A stretch of DNA of 64,000 nucleotides. It comes from Verrucomicrobiota bacterium. GTDB taxonomy: Bacteria > Verrucomicrobiota > Verrucomicrobiia > Verrucomicrobiales > Verrucomicrobiaceae. The position numbers and the translations under genes were made by a program. The stretch is taken from NCBI GenBank assembly GCA_017301975.1, contig JAFLEI010000009.1, forward strand, positions 1 to 64,000, read 5' to 3'. Of the stretch, positions 48,105 through 56,529 are shown piece after piece; the stretch's first letter is position 1, and each line of letters begins with the position of its first letter. The notes beneath the pieces were generated by a model. It did not search any database, had not been told where the DNA came from, and was given only the letters and a program-made list of their open reading frames with translations.

Positions 48105-48830
48105 ATGAAGACACTGCTTTGCTCCCTCCTCACCCTGTCAGTGACCACATTTGCCGCCGATGACGGCTTCACCCCGCTGTTTAATGGCAAGGACTTCACG
48201 AACTGGACGGTGCCTGCGGGTGACAACGGCCACTGGAAGGTGATCGACGACGTGATCGACTACGATGCGTGCAGTGAATCCCCCGACAAGTCCAAGGACT
48301 TGTGGACGGCCAAGGAATATGGCGACTTCACGCTGAAGATCGACTGGCGGCTCAAACAGACGACGGGGCTCTACCCGATGCCGGTCGTGCTGCCGGATGG
48401 CACTCACAAGCTGGATGAAAACGGCAAGGAGATCAAAATTCCCACGCCGAATGCCGACTCGGGCATCTACCTGCGTGGTGCTGGCAAATCCCAGATCAAC
48501 ATCTGGTGCTGGCCCATTGGTTCAGGTGAAGTTTATGGCTACCGCATGGACAAAACGATGCCGCCTGAAGTACGCGCTGGAGTGACGCCGAAAGTGAAGG
48601 CCGACAAGCCGGTGGGTGAGTGGAACACCTTTGAAATCACGATGAAGGGCGACAGGCTGACCGTGGTGCTCAACGGGCAGAAGGTGATCGAAAACGCGCA
48701 ACTGCCGGGCGTTCCCACCCAGGGCAGGCTGGGCCTGCAGCACCACGTCGGTAAAAATGCGAAGACCGGCGAACTTTCGCCGGCCTCCAGCCTGATTCAA
48801 TTCAGGAATATTTCGATCAAGGAGCTGTGA
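48105..48830 (+). CDS. secreted DUF1080 protein
   Basis: 241 residues with signal peptide LLCSLLTLSVTTFA. DUF1080 landmarks: FTPLFNGKDFTNWTVP, GIYLRGAGKSQINIWCWPIG, LTVVLNGQKVIEN, LGLQHHV. Single domain, the classic form that may act on 3-keto-sugars. Divergent from recQ with 68 nt between starts. Confidence 0.88.
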   Translation: MKTLLCSLLTLSVTTFAADDGFTPLFNGKDFTNWTVPAGDNGHWKVIDDVIDYDACSESPDKSKDLWTAKEYGDFTLKIDWRLKQTTGLYPMPVVLPDGTHKLDENGKEIKIPTPNADSGIYLRGAGKSQINIWCWPIGSGEVYGYRMDKTMPPEVRAGVTPKVKADKPVGEWNTFEITMKGDRLTVVLNGQKVIENAQLPGVPTQGRLGLQHHVGKNAKTGELSPASSLIQFRNISIKEL

Positions 48831-48927
48831 GGAAGGTCAAGGCTGCGCCGGTTTGATTTTCATGATCCGGGATGATCGTACGGCCGCCTGTCCGTCCGGA
48901 GTCGAAGTACGTGAACAACTACCCGCC

Positions 48928-49641
48928 ATGAAAACGTACGCCTTGTCAGGAAGAAGGGGCTTCATCAACAGCGCAGGCAGGATCATCACTGCGGCTTCAG
49001 CGGCCACCATGATCGGCCGTACCTGGGCCGCGGAAGAAAAGGAGGACGAAGGAGAGGAGGATGTTTCGCCCGCCGAGGATCTGATGCGGGAACATGGTCT
49101 GCTCAAGCGGGTGCTCCTGATTTATGGAGAGTCGATCCGGCGCATGGAAAAGGGGGAAGACCTGCCACCTTCAGCCGTGGCGGAATCGGCCAAGATCATC
49201 CGCAGCTTCATTGAAGACTACCATGAGAAGCTGGAGGAGAATTTCCTGTTCCCCCGCTTTGAAAAGGCGGGCAAGCTGGTGGAGCTGGTCGAGACGCTGC
49301 GCGTCCAGCATCAAGGCGGCAGGCGTCTCACCGACATCACTCTGGGACTGGCCAACGCCAAGTCCCTCAAAGTCGCGGATGAGCGGAACAAGCTGGCGGA
49401 TTCACTGAAGCAGTTCATCCGCATGTATGAGCCGCATGAGGCACGAGAGGACACCATACTCTTTCCTGCTTTTCGTCAGATCGTCAGCAAGCATGAATAT
49501 GACTCGCTGGGTGAGGACTTTGAAAAGAAGGAGCACGAGCTTTTCGGGAAAGAGGGCTTTGAAGGCATGGTGGACAAGGTCGCGGAAATCGAAAAGACAC
49601 TGGGCATTCACGACCTCTCCCTTTTCACACCGAAGTTTTAA
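48928..49641 (+). CDS. exported hemerythrin-domain protein (Tat-like signal)
   Basis: 237 residues. The N-terminus SGRRGFINSAGRIITAASAAT is a twin-arginine-like signal. The four-helix bundle has hemerythrin ligands REHG, DYHEKLEENFLFP, RVQHQGG and EPHEAREDTILFP (His and Glu/Asp), so it should bind a di-iron centre in the periplasm for O2/NO sensing or iron handling. An acidic stretch (EEKEDEGEEDVSP) lies between signal and domain. Confidence 0.8.
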   Translation: MKTYALSGRRGFINSAGRIITAASAATMIGRTWAAEEKEDEGEEDVSPAEDLMREHGLLKRVLLIYGESIRRMEKGEDLPPSAVAESAKIIRSFIEDYHEKLEENFLFPRFEKAGKLVELVETLRVQHQGGRRLTDITLGLANAKSLKVADERNKLADSLKQFIRMYEPHEAREDTILFPAFRQIVSKHEYDSLGEDFEKKEHELFGKEGFEGMVDKVAEIEKTLGIHDLSLFTPKF

Positions 49642-49664
49642 AGCGCGGCGCGTCATGAAACGAA

Positions 49665-49702
49665 CAAGGTCAAGCGGCCGCAAAACGACCAGCTTGACCT
49701 TG
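49665..49702. terminator. hairpin between convergent hemerythrin and tig genes
   Basis: Perfect 11-bp arms CAAGGTCAAGC (49665-49675) and GCTTGACCTTG (49692-49702) with a 16-nt loop; no U-tract. Suits a bidirectional terminator between two convergent genes. Confidence 0.45.
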
Positions 49703-49731
49703 CTGTGAACTTTGGACGGCTTGCCGTCAGA

Positions 49732-51081
49732 TCATTTGCTGTGGGTGTCGCAGTGTTCCGCTTCGGGCTCGGTTTCTTCGACGATGGCCTTGGACTTGAG
49801 GAACTCCATGGCTTCCTGCAGGAGCAGGTCGCCGCGGACGTTGTCGATAAGACCGTTCTTCTGCGCCTCGGCCATGAACTTCTTCGCAGGAGTCTTCTGA
49901 CGCTCGGCGATCTGGGCGAGGGCCATGGCGATCTTCTGGCCGGGAACTTCGAGGGCTTCCTTCTTGGCGATCTGCTCAAGAATGAAGCTGACTTTGACGT
50001 TCTGGCGGGCCTGATTGGTGGCGCTGTTGAGGATCTCGTCCTGCTGCTTCATCAGCTCTTCTTCGCCGATGCCCTGCTGCATGGCGCGCTGGGCGATCTC
50101 GTTGGTGCGGCGCTGGGCTTCGCGGTTCACGACTTCCTGCGGCAGTTCGAACTCCACCTTTTCAAAGAGGTGGGCGATGACCTGATTGGACTTGGCGGCA
50201 TCGCGGGCCTGCTCCTTGCGGCGGCGGATGGCGTCGCGCACTTCATCACGCAGGGTTTCGAGGGTCATTTCCTCACCGGCGATTTTTTTGATGAACTCTT
50301 CGGTGAGCTCCGGCACCGCCTTGTTCTTCACGCCGTGGCATTTGGCCGTCAGGGCGATGGTCTTGCCGCGCAGGGCTTCAAAGTTGAAATCGTCTGCCAG
50401 AGTGATGTTCAGCGTGCGCTCTTCATCTTTGGTGATGCCGACGAGGCCTGCGTAGAAGCCGGGGAGGAAATCGTCCTCTTCGGCGAGGAGGAACCAGTTT
50501 TCCTTCATCTCCTTGAGATGGGAGGGAGCATCTGGCATGGCTTCGCCGAGGGGCTGGCCGTCGAGGCTGCCGGTGACGCTGAGAACGACGACATCACCCA
50601 CGGCGGCGGCGCGGTCCACGTCTTCGTAGGTGGCCTGGTTTTCACGGAGGTGGAGGAGGTCGTGGTCCACATCAGCATCGGTGACTTCAATGCGCGGGAG
50701 CTTGACGGGAATGCCGGTGTACTCGGGCAGCTCAAACTTGGGCGCGAGGCTCATCTCGATGGTGAAGCTGAAGCTCTTGTCCGTGTCGTGATACATCTTG
50801 TCGTTCACGGCGAGGACGTTGAGGAGTTCGAGTCCTTCGCTCTTCACAGCCTGACGCAGGCCTTCGCTGATGAGCTTCTTCTCGAGTTCGTCCTTCACTT
50901 CGTTCTCATAACGCTTGGCGACGATGCTCTTCGGCGTTTTGCCGGGGCGATAGCCGGGGAGGCGCACCATGCTGGCAAAGTAGGTGATGATTTCGTCACG
51001 TTCTTTGCCGACCTGGTCGGAGGGAACGCGGACGTGGGCGACGGCGCGGCAGTTGGGCTGATGTTCGACGTTGATGTTCAT
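49732..51081 (-). CDS. tig: trigger factor
   Basis: 449 residues. Ribosome-docking N-terminal domain with LPGYRPGKTPKSIVAKRY (signature GxRxGKxP), a central FKBP-type peptidyl-prolyl isomerase domain (about 155-235) and a long helical C-terminal chaperone domain. Binds nascent chains at the ribosome exit. ATG 51081 (MNINVEHQPN) is chosen over the 41-residue upstream extension. It is not followed by clpP/clpX, as in many bacteria. Confidence 0.92.
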   Translation of the reverse strand: MNINVEHQPNCRAVAHVRVPSDQVGKERDEIITYFASMVRLPGYRPGKTPKSIVAKRYENEVKDELEKKLISEGLRQAVKSEGLELLNVLAVNDKMYHDTDKSFSFTIEMSLAPKFELPEYTGIPVKLPRIEVTDADVDHDLLHLRENQATYEDVDRAAAVGDVVVLSVTGSLDGQPLGEAMPDAPSHLKEMKENWFLLAEEDDFLPGFYAGLVGITKDEERTLNITLADDFNFEALRGKTIALTAKCHGVKNKAVPELTEEFIKKIAGEEMTLETLRDEVRDAIRRRKEQARDAAKSNQVIAHLFEKVEFELPQEVVNREAQRRTNEIAQRAMQQGIGEEELMKQQDEILNSATNQARQNVKVSFILEQIAKKEALEVPGQKIAMALAQIAERQKTPAKKFMAEAQKNGLIDNVRGDLLLQEAMEFLKSKAIVEETEPEAEHCDTHSK

Positions 51082-51183
51082 GAGAAAGAGGTTAGGGGGC
51101 GAAGTGTTTTCCATCGCAACAACCGGGCGGTGGGGAACCGCGTCCGGGCCGGAGGGGCGCGCATGATAGACAGTTTGACGGTT

Positions 51184-51214
51184 TTGACAAACAGAGAACG
51201 ACATCCCCGATTTT
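51184..51214 (+). promoter_or_regulatory. promoter candidate for gene 51222
   Basis: Consensus TTGACA at 51184-51189 and a weak GATTTT at 51209-51214 (spacer 19), 7 nt before ATG 51222. Confidence 0.3.
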
Positions 51215-51221
51215 AGCCTTC

Positions 51222-51719
51222 ATGCGTATTTTTCAGAGATTTGAGGTCTGGCTGCTGCTTATCGCAGGAGGAATCGCCATTTGGTGGTCATTTGAACCTG
51301 CCCCAAAACTGTCAGAAACGGAGCGCGGAGCCGAAATAAGTGCGGATTCCCCCCTGCAGCTCCGCCGCTGCACGCTGGAGCGTGATTTTGGCAATGCCCG
51401 GCTGGATCTGGAAGTGCGCTACAAGAATACCAGCCCACGGCCGCTCTCCATGCAGGCGCCCGACGTGCGTCTGGTCAACGGTGCTGGCAAGGATGTTCCT
51501 CCCTTCATTCTGCCCGTGGAGCGCCCGCCGAGCATCGATGCGCAGACGACGGGAGACATCCGCCTGCGGTTTTGGCTGGAAAAAAGCGATCTCGCCGGCC
51601 CCCTGACGCTGGAAATCCGTGGCCAGAAGCTCGAAGTCAAGAACGGTACGCCGCTTGATCTGGAGAAACTGGAAAACGCCAAGCCCAGAGTGTGGACGAG
51701 TGCTGCTTGGGCTCCCTGA
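51222..51719 (+). CDS. membrane-anchored protein, unknown
   Basis: 165 residues. One N-terminal helix (VWLLLIAGGIAIWWSF) then a beta-sandwich-like domain (LDLEVRYKNTSPRPLSMQ, TTGDIRLRFWLEKSDL). No family recognised. Divergent from tig; convergent with the Smr gene. Confidence 0.6.
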   Translation: MRIFQRFEVWLLLIAGGIAIWWSFEPAPKLSETERGAEISADSPLQLRRCTLERDFGNARLDLEVRYKNTSPRPLSMQAPDVRLVNGAGKDVPPFILPVERPPSIDAQTTGDIRLRFWLEKSDLAGPLTLEIRGQKLEVKNGTPLDLEKLENAKPRVWTSAAWAP

Positions 51720-51725
51720 AGAACT

Positions 51726-52022
51726 TCAGTCGCGTAAAATGACCCAGGTGGCGCCCCAGGAGCCGCTCATTTCATCGGCAGGCCAGATGAACTGCTGTAC
51801 CTCGGGCAGTTTCGCGAGCAACTGGTGCACACCGGTTCTGAGGGTGCCGCTGCCTTTGCCGTGAATGATGCGGACGCGCAGGATTCCGCGACTGCGGCAT
51901 TCGGCGAAGTATTCAGGCAGGAGGCTGCCGATTTCCTGCGGACGGAAGGTGTGCAGATCGAGTTCGGGACCGATGGGATGCTCCACCACTTCCGGGATTG
52001 GTTCCTCTGCATCTTCGGGCAT
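51726..52022 (-). CDS. Smr-domain protein
   Basis: 98 residues. Smr motifs ELDLHTFRPQE and RIIHGKGSGTLRTGV match the small MutS-related nuclease domain. Stand-alone Smr proteins cleave RNA or DNA, for example at stalled ribosomes. ATG 52022 is chosen; a GTG at 52076 would add 18 residues. Confidence 0.8.
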   Translation of the reverse strand: MPEDAEEPIPEVVEHPIGPELDLHTFRPQEIGSLLPEYFAECRSRGILRVRIIHGKGSGTLRTGVHQLLAKLPEVQQFIWPADEMSGSWGATWVILRD

Positions 52023-52124
52023 GAGGGAAGGTGATTCGACACCGCCATGAGTCCAGCGGCAATCGTATCTTTGCACAGTGCTTGTGATCTGGGCTGAGAC
52101 GTCTAGCTTGGGCCAAGCGTTTCC

Positions 52125-52130
52125 AAGGAG
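52125..52130 (+). promoter_or_regulatory. strong SD deciding the TTG start of the SulP gene
   Basis: AAGGAG, 6 nt before TTG 52137. It is one of the few canonical SD sites in the window and supports the TTG start over the ATG at 52278. Confidence 0.6.
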
Positions 52131-52136
52131 TTCCTA

Positions 52137-53990
52137 TTGCGTCCCCAACTACGATCCTGGTTCCAGCAAGTGCGTGATTCCTCACGCCGGGGACGGACAT
52201 GGTTGCAAACCTTAGTCGCCCAAAGTGACCTGGACCCCTTTCCACTGAGGCAGACGCTCAGAGGGTATGACCGGGAAATGGCGAAGGCGGACTTTAGGAG
52301 CGGGCTGGATGGTGCGCTGCTGGCCATCCCCCAAGGGATGGCATTTGCGGTGGTGGCCGGGCTGCCGCTTGCGTATGGCATCACCTGCTCGGCGGTGGCC
52401 TGCGTGGTGGGCGCGCTGCTGATGAGCTCACGGCATTCCATCTATGGGCCGACGAATGCCACGGCATTCATGGTGTCATCCTATTTCGCGGCTTTTCCCA
52501 ATCTGAACCAGCTGGCCTTGATGCCGATGCTCGTGTTCCTTGTGGGTGCGCTGCTGATTTTCGGGGCCTATTTTCGCGTGGCGGACATGGCGCGGTTCAT
52601 CAGCCGGGCGGTCGTGGTGGCCTACCTCACGGGTGCGGCGCTGCAAATGTTTGCGCATCAGCTCCCGGTAGTTCTGGGCCAGCAGATCTCCGGACCTTCC
52701 GGCAAACCCGTGGCGAGAACGCTGGTCTCTGACGTGCATGAGGTGCTGGGAAATCTGGAGACCATCCACTGGCCGAGCGCGCTGATCTGCGCCCTTGCCA
52801 TTGGCTGCTACTACGGCCTCAAACGTTTCGGCAAACGCTTCCCGGCGCTGACGCTGACGCTGATTCTGATGTCTCTTCTCGCGGTGATGATGAACAAGGC
52901 AGGTCTGCACGTGGCCACTTATTCGGATCTGTCGTTCACCTGGCGCACGCTGCTGCCGCCATTTCCCGACTTCACCAGCGGAAAGGCCTCAGCGCAGTTC
53001 AGCCAGCTTTTTGGGCTGGCCCTGTCACTGGCGTTTGTTTCGATGATGGAAAATTCCGCGATGGCGCGCACGCTGGCCAGCCGGTCAGGTCATAACGTCG
53101 ATGCCAATCAGGACATGCTCAGTCTCGGTGTGGCGAATCTGGCCTGCTCGTATCTCAGCGGGATGCCCGCATCCCACTCACTGACACGTTCTTTGGCGGC
53201 GTATGAGAGCGGTGCGCTGACGCCCGTTTCCGCCATTGTGAGCGGCGTTGTATGCCTGGTGGCGGCGCTGACGATCGGCCCGCTGGTGGCGTTCATCCCC
53301 AAGGCCGCGCTGGGGGCGATGGTGATCTGCGTGGCGGTGGCGCTCATCAACAAGCGGCAGATCCAGATTTCCCTGCGAGCCACGGGGGCGGATGCGGCGG
53401 TGTTTATCACAACTTTCGTGGCCACTCTGATGGTGCCGCTGCATGTGGCGATCTTCACCGGCGTGGGGATCTCGATCATTCTTTACCTGCACAAGGCCAG
53501 CCAGCCTTCCCTGGTGGAATATGTCTTCAATGAAGAGGGAAATCTGGCCGAGGCCGATCAGGGCGGACGCCAGCATCCGGCCATCTCCATTGTGCATGTG
53601 GAGGGCGACTTGTTTTTTGCCTCAGCGGATCTGTTTCGTACGCAGATCCAGGGTTCCTGCACTGACCCCAATCTGCGGATTGTCATCCTGCGGCTCAAGA
53701 ATGCCCGCCACCTCGACGCCACGTGTGCCATGGCGATCGAGGAGCTGATACGCACGCTGCGTGCCGACGGGCGGGACCTGATCGTCAGCGGCGTGTCGAA
53801 AGATTTGTACCGTGTGCTGAAAGGTGCCGGCATGGTGGATGTGATCGGGAAGGACAATCTCTTCCCGGCGAGTCCGTCCAACCCCAATCTTTCCACCCGC
53901 AACGCCTTGCGCCGTGCGCAGGAGATTTTGGGCATCAAGGACGCCGATGTGCGTATCTACTACGATCCCTCAAAATCCCCCAAGCCCTAG
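52137..53990 (+). CDS. SulP-family anion permease with STAS domain
   Basis: 617 residues. About 12-14 membrane helices of the SulP fold (LLAIPQGMAFAVVAGLPLAYG, SIYGPTNATAFMV, NLACSYLSGMPASHSLTRS), then a C-terminal STAS domain (about 490-600: RIVILRLKNARHLDATCAMA). Imports sulfate, bicarbonate or dicarboxylates; the substrate is not evident. TTG start supported by AAGGAG. Followed 17 nt later by the S2P gene. Confidence 0.87.
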   Translation: MRPQLRSWFQQVRDSSRRGRTWLQTLVAQSDLDPFPLRQTLRGYDREMAKADFRSGLDGALLAIPQGMAFAVVAGLPLAYGITCSAVACVVGALLMSSRHSIYGPTNATAFMVSSYFAAFPNLNQLALMPMLVFLVGALLIFGAYFRVADMARFISRAVVVAYLTGAALQMFAHQLPVVLGQQISGPSGKPVARTLVSDVHEVLGNLETIHWPSALICALAIGCYYGLKRFGKRFPALTLTLILMSLLAVMMNKAGLHVATYSDLSFTWRTLLPPFPDFTSGKASAQFSQLFGLALSLAFVSMMENSAMARTLASRSGHNVDANQDMLSLGVANLACSYLSGMPASHSLTRSLAAYESGALTPVSAIVSGVVCLVAALTIGPLVAFIPKAALGAMVICVAVALINKRQIQISLRATGADAAVFITTFVATLMVPLHVAIFTGVGISIILYLHKASQPSLVEYVFNEEGNLAEADQGGRQHPAISIVHVEGDLFFASADLFRTQIQGSCTDPNLRIVILRLKNARHLDATCAMAIEELIRTLRADGRDLIVSGVSKDLYRVLKGAGMVDVIGKDNLFPASPSNPNLSTRNALRRAQEILGIKDADVRIYYDPSKSPKP

Positions 53991-54007
53991 CTGTGACTTC
54001 CCCCTCT

Positions 54008-55108
54008 ATGAAATGGTCCTTCCGCCTCTTCACCCTTGCCGGCACGGAGGTTCGTGTTCATGTCACCTTTCTCCTGCTGCTGCTGTTTGTCGGCAGCCAG
54101 AGTTATCTCAGCGGACAGGGGCTTCCTGCCGCGCTGGAATCGACGCTCTTCATCACCACGATGTTTGCATGCGTGGTGCTGCATGAATTTGGCCACGTCA
54201 TGGCGGCGCGTGGCTATGGCATTCGTACGCCGGACATCACGCTGCTGCCCATCGGCGGCGTGGCGCGGCTGGAGCGCATGCCGCGCAAACCTTCGCAGGA
54301 GCTGGTGGTGGCCGTCAGCGGCCCGCTGGTGAATGTGATCATCGCGGCGGCGATCTGGCTGGGCCTTGGCATCAACACGGCGTTCCATCCCGGCTACGAT
54401 TTTCTGCAATCAGGCCATTTCTTCCAGAAGCTCATGATGTGGAATATCCTCATGGTCGTGTTCAACCTGATTCCCGCGTTTCCCATGGATGGCGGGCGTG
54501 TGCTGCGCGCTTTGTTCGCCATGTTCATGGAATACGGGGCGGCGACACGGCGTGCGGCGTCCATCGGGCAGGGAATCGCCATGATGGTGGCCATTTACAT
54601 GCTGCTGAATCACACGTTTCAGCCCATGCTGCTGCTCATCTGCTTCTTCATCTTCATGGCGGCAGGTCAGGAAGCAGCGACCGTCACCCAGCAGGAAGCC
54701 ACGCGGAATCTGCGTGTGCGTGATGCCATGCTGACGGATTTCCGCAGCCTGCCGCCGGAGGCAACGCTGCGGGACGGGGTCACTCTGCTGCTTGCCGGAG
54801 CGCAGCAGGATTTTCCGGTGCTCGACACCCACGGCGGCATTCAAGGCATGCTGACGCGCCATGACCTGATTTCAGCACTGGCGGAAAAAGGCCCCGGGCA
54901 GCCGGTGGTGGACGTCATGCGCCCCTGCCCTGAATCAACTCAGGCAGGACTGGAGCTCACCCAGGCGCTTGAAACCTTGAATGCCAGCAATTGCCCTGCC
55001 CTGCCGGTCCTTGACCCGCTCAATGGTGAACTCGTCGGTCTGCTCACCAATGAAAATGTGGGTGAGACCCTCATGGTGCGTGCGGCGCTGATGAAACTGC
55101 GCGCCTAG
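54008..55108 (+). CDS. site-2 protease (M50) with CBS domains
   Basis: 366 residues. The membrane part carries VVLHEFGHVMAARG (HExxH zinc motif) and LIPAFPMDGGRVLRAL (the NxxPDG-type second motif), then two CBS domains (about 230-360: MLTDFRSLPPEATLRDG; VMRPCP). Rip1/SpoIVFB-like intramembrane protease with adenylate-sensing CBS tail. ATG 54008. Ends 4 nt inside the convergent HD gene. Confidence 0.85.
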   Translation: MKWSFRLFTLAGTEVRVHVTFLLLLLFVGSQSYLSGQGLPAALESTLFITTMFACVVLHEFGHVMAARGYGIRTPDITLLPIGGVARLERMPRKPSQELVVAVSGPLVNVIIAAAIWLGLGINTAFHPGYDFLQSGHFFQKLMMWNILMVVFNLIPAFPMDGGRVLRALFAMFMEYGAATRRAASIGQGIAMMVAIYMLLNHTFQPMLLLICFFIFMAAGQEAATVTQQEATRNLRVRDAMLTDFRSLPPEATLRDGVTLLLAGAQQDFPVLDTHGGIQGMLTRHDLISALAEKGPGQPVVDVMRPCPESTQAGLELTQALETLNASNCPALPVLDPLNGELVGLLTNENVGETLMVRAALMKLRA

Positions 55109-56175
55109 GCCGCACCCTCCGGCGGTGGCAAATGCACGGCTGGCAATGGGGCGACGATGTTCACCGGCCACGGGGAGAATTTTTCAAAGATGCCGGGAGC
55201 CAGTTCTTTGCTGCTGGCATAGCCGCGCCTGAACATTTCGAGCTTGGCGTCGATGTTATCGACATGATGCAGAGCCACAGCCTCCGGCGTCTTGGGCAGA
55301 ACGGGGGAACCGAATTCAAGGCTGCCGTGATGTGCCGCGATGAGATGCAACAGATGGAGGCGCACGATTTCAGAAGCGGGATCAAGGGAGGCCCATTCAG
55401 CGGCAGCAGGATCTTCCAGCAGATCCCGCCAGAGTTTGTTCACCAGTTCAAGCCCCAGCGGGATGTGGCCAAGCATTTCCGCAGTGAGATTGTAAGGCAT
55501 GGTGAAGCCGGACTCCGCGTAGGCGTTCTCCCAGAGCTTGCCACAATCGTGAAACAACACGCCCGCGATCATCAGATCACGGTTCAACTGCGGATAGAGG
55601 CCCGCCAGCGCCACGGCGCAGCGCATCATCTGCGCCACGTGCTCCACCAGGCCGCCACGGCGGGCATGATGGTTTTTGCGCGCAGCACCGGTGCGGCGGA
55701 AGCGCTCGCCATAACGTTCAAGAAACGCGCTGCAGAGCTTCAAGAGACGCGGGTCCCGCATGGAGTCGACGAACGCCACGACGTCTGCGTAATCGGCCTG
55801 CTGGCGCGCGGCGAGATCGGGATCTCCCAGCAGCAGCGTGCTGGTTTCGTCTTCGGTGAGCGTGCGCATCTGCACCTGCCGCGGTTCGAGCCCATACTTG
55901 CCCTCCACCCACTGACCTGCGAGCTGGATGAAGACGTTGCGCGCCAGTCTGGCCGCATCCTGAAACAGCGGATTGTTGTCGAAGATACGCCAGATGAAGC
56001 CATCGCCTGCATCAACGAGCTTCACTTCGAAGAACGGACTGCCGGAGCTTGTGGCCTTTTCGATGCGTGATTCCACCTGCAAGTGCAGCCGGTAGGGCTG
56101 CGGCGTCTGATTCGCCACCTGCCGCAACTGGGTGATCGTGATGAGGTCGAGGTCGTCTGGCATGAGGTCGCTCAT
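55105..56175 (-). CDS. HD-domain phosphohydrolase, YhaM-like
   Basis: 356 residues. An N-terminal OB-like nucleic-acid-binding part (about 15-95: ITITQLRQVANQ, SPFFEVKLVDAGDGFIWRIFDNN) and a C-terminal HD domain (HHARRGGLVEHVAQMM, LFHDCGKLWEN, AHHGSLEFG, LHHVDNIDAKLEMF). Layout as in YhaM/CBF1 3'-5' exoribonucleases. ATG 56175 overlaps the upstream stop by ATGA. Confidence 0.83.
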   Translation of the reverse strand: MSDLMPDDLDLITITQLRQVANQTPQPYRLHLQVESRIEKATSSGSPFFEVKLVDAGDGFIWRIFDNNPLFQDAARLARNVFIQLAGQWVEGKYGLEPRQVQMRTLTEDETSTLLLGDPDLAARQQADYADVVAFVDSMRDPRLLKLCSAFLERYGERFRRTGAARKNHHARRGGLVEHVAQMMRCAVALAGLYPQLNRDLMIAGVLFHDCGKLWENAYAESGFTMPYNLTAEMLGHIPLGLELVNKLWRDLLEDPAAAEWASLDPASEIVRLHLLHLIAAHHGSLEFGSPVLPKTPEAVALHHVDNIDAKLEMFRRGYASSKELAPGIFEKFSPWPVNIVAPLPAVHLPPPEGAA

Positions 56176-56477
56176 GAGGCTGAGTCTTTGGTGTGGCCGA
56201 GATTGGTTTGCCACGGCGTCCCGGCGGTGTCGGAAAGCGCAGTGCGTCGTTTGGCAGCGTCTTCAGCAGAAATCTTGTCGTCTTCGCTGATGAAGACAAA
56301 CAACAGAATGCCGATGACAGGTGCAAATGTAACGACGAGGAACCAGAGGATGCGCTCGTGGGTGTCGAAACGTTTGCGGTTAAGCAGGTAGGCAAGAGTG
56401 ACGCAATAAACCAGGGTGTAAACAACCCAGGCTGCGAACCAGACAGGTCCTGGGCTGGCGAATTTGAGTTCTGGCAT
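56172..56477 (-). CDS. PLDc_N-type small membrane protein
   Basis: 101 residues with two membrane helices (PVWFAAWVVYTLVYCVTLAYLL; RILWFLVVTFAPVIGILLFVFI), as in the N-terminal membrane hairpin of PLD-nuclease/cardiolipin-synthase proteins, without a catalytic domain. ATGA overlap with the HD gene implies coupled translation. Confidence 0.75.
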   Translation of the reverse strand: MPELKFASPGPVWFAAWVVYTLVYCVTLAYLLNRKRFDTHERILWFLVVTFAPVIGILLFVFISEDDKISAEDAAKRRTALSDTAGTPWQTNLGHTKDSAS

Positions 56478-56529
56478 GATGCTGCAAACTCAAGCGGCTG
56501 CGCCCAGAAAAGCAATCTGTAAGCCGGAG

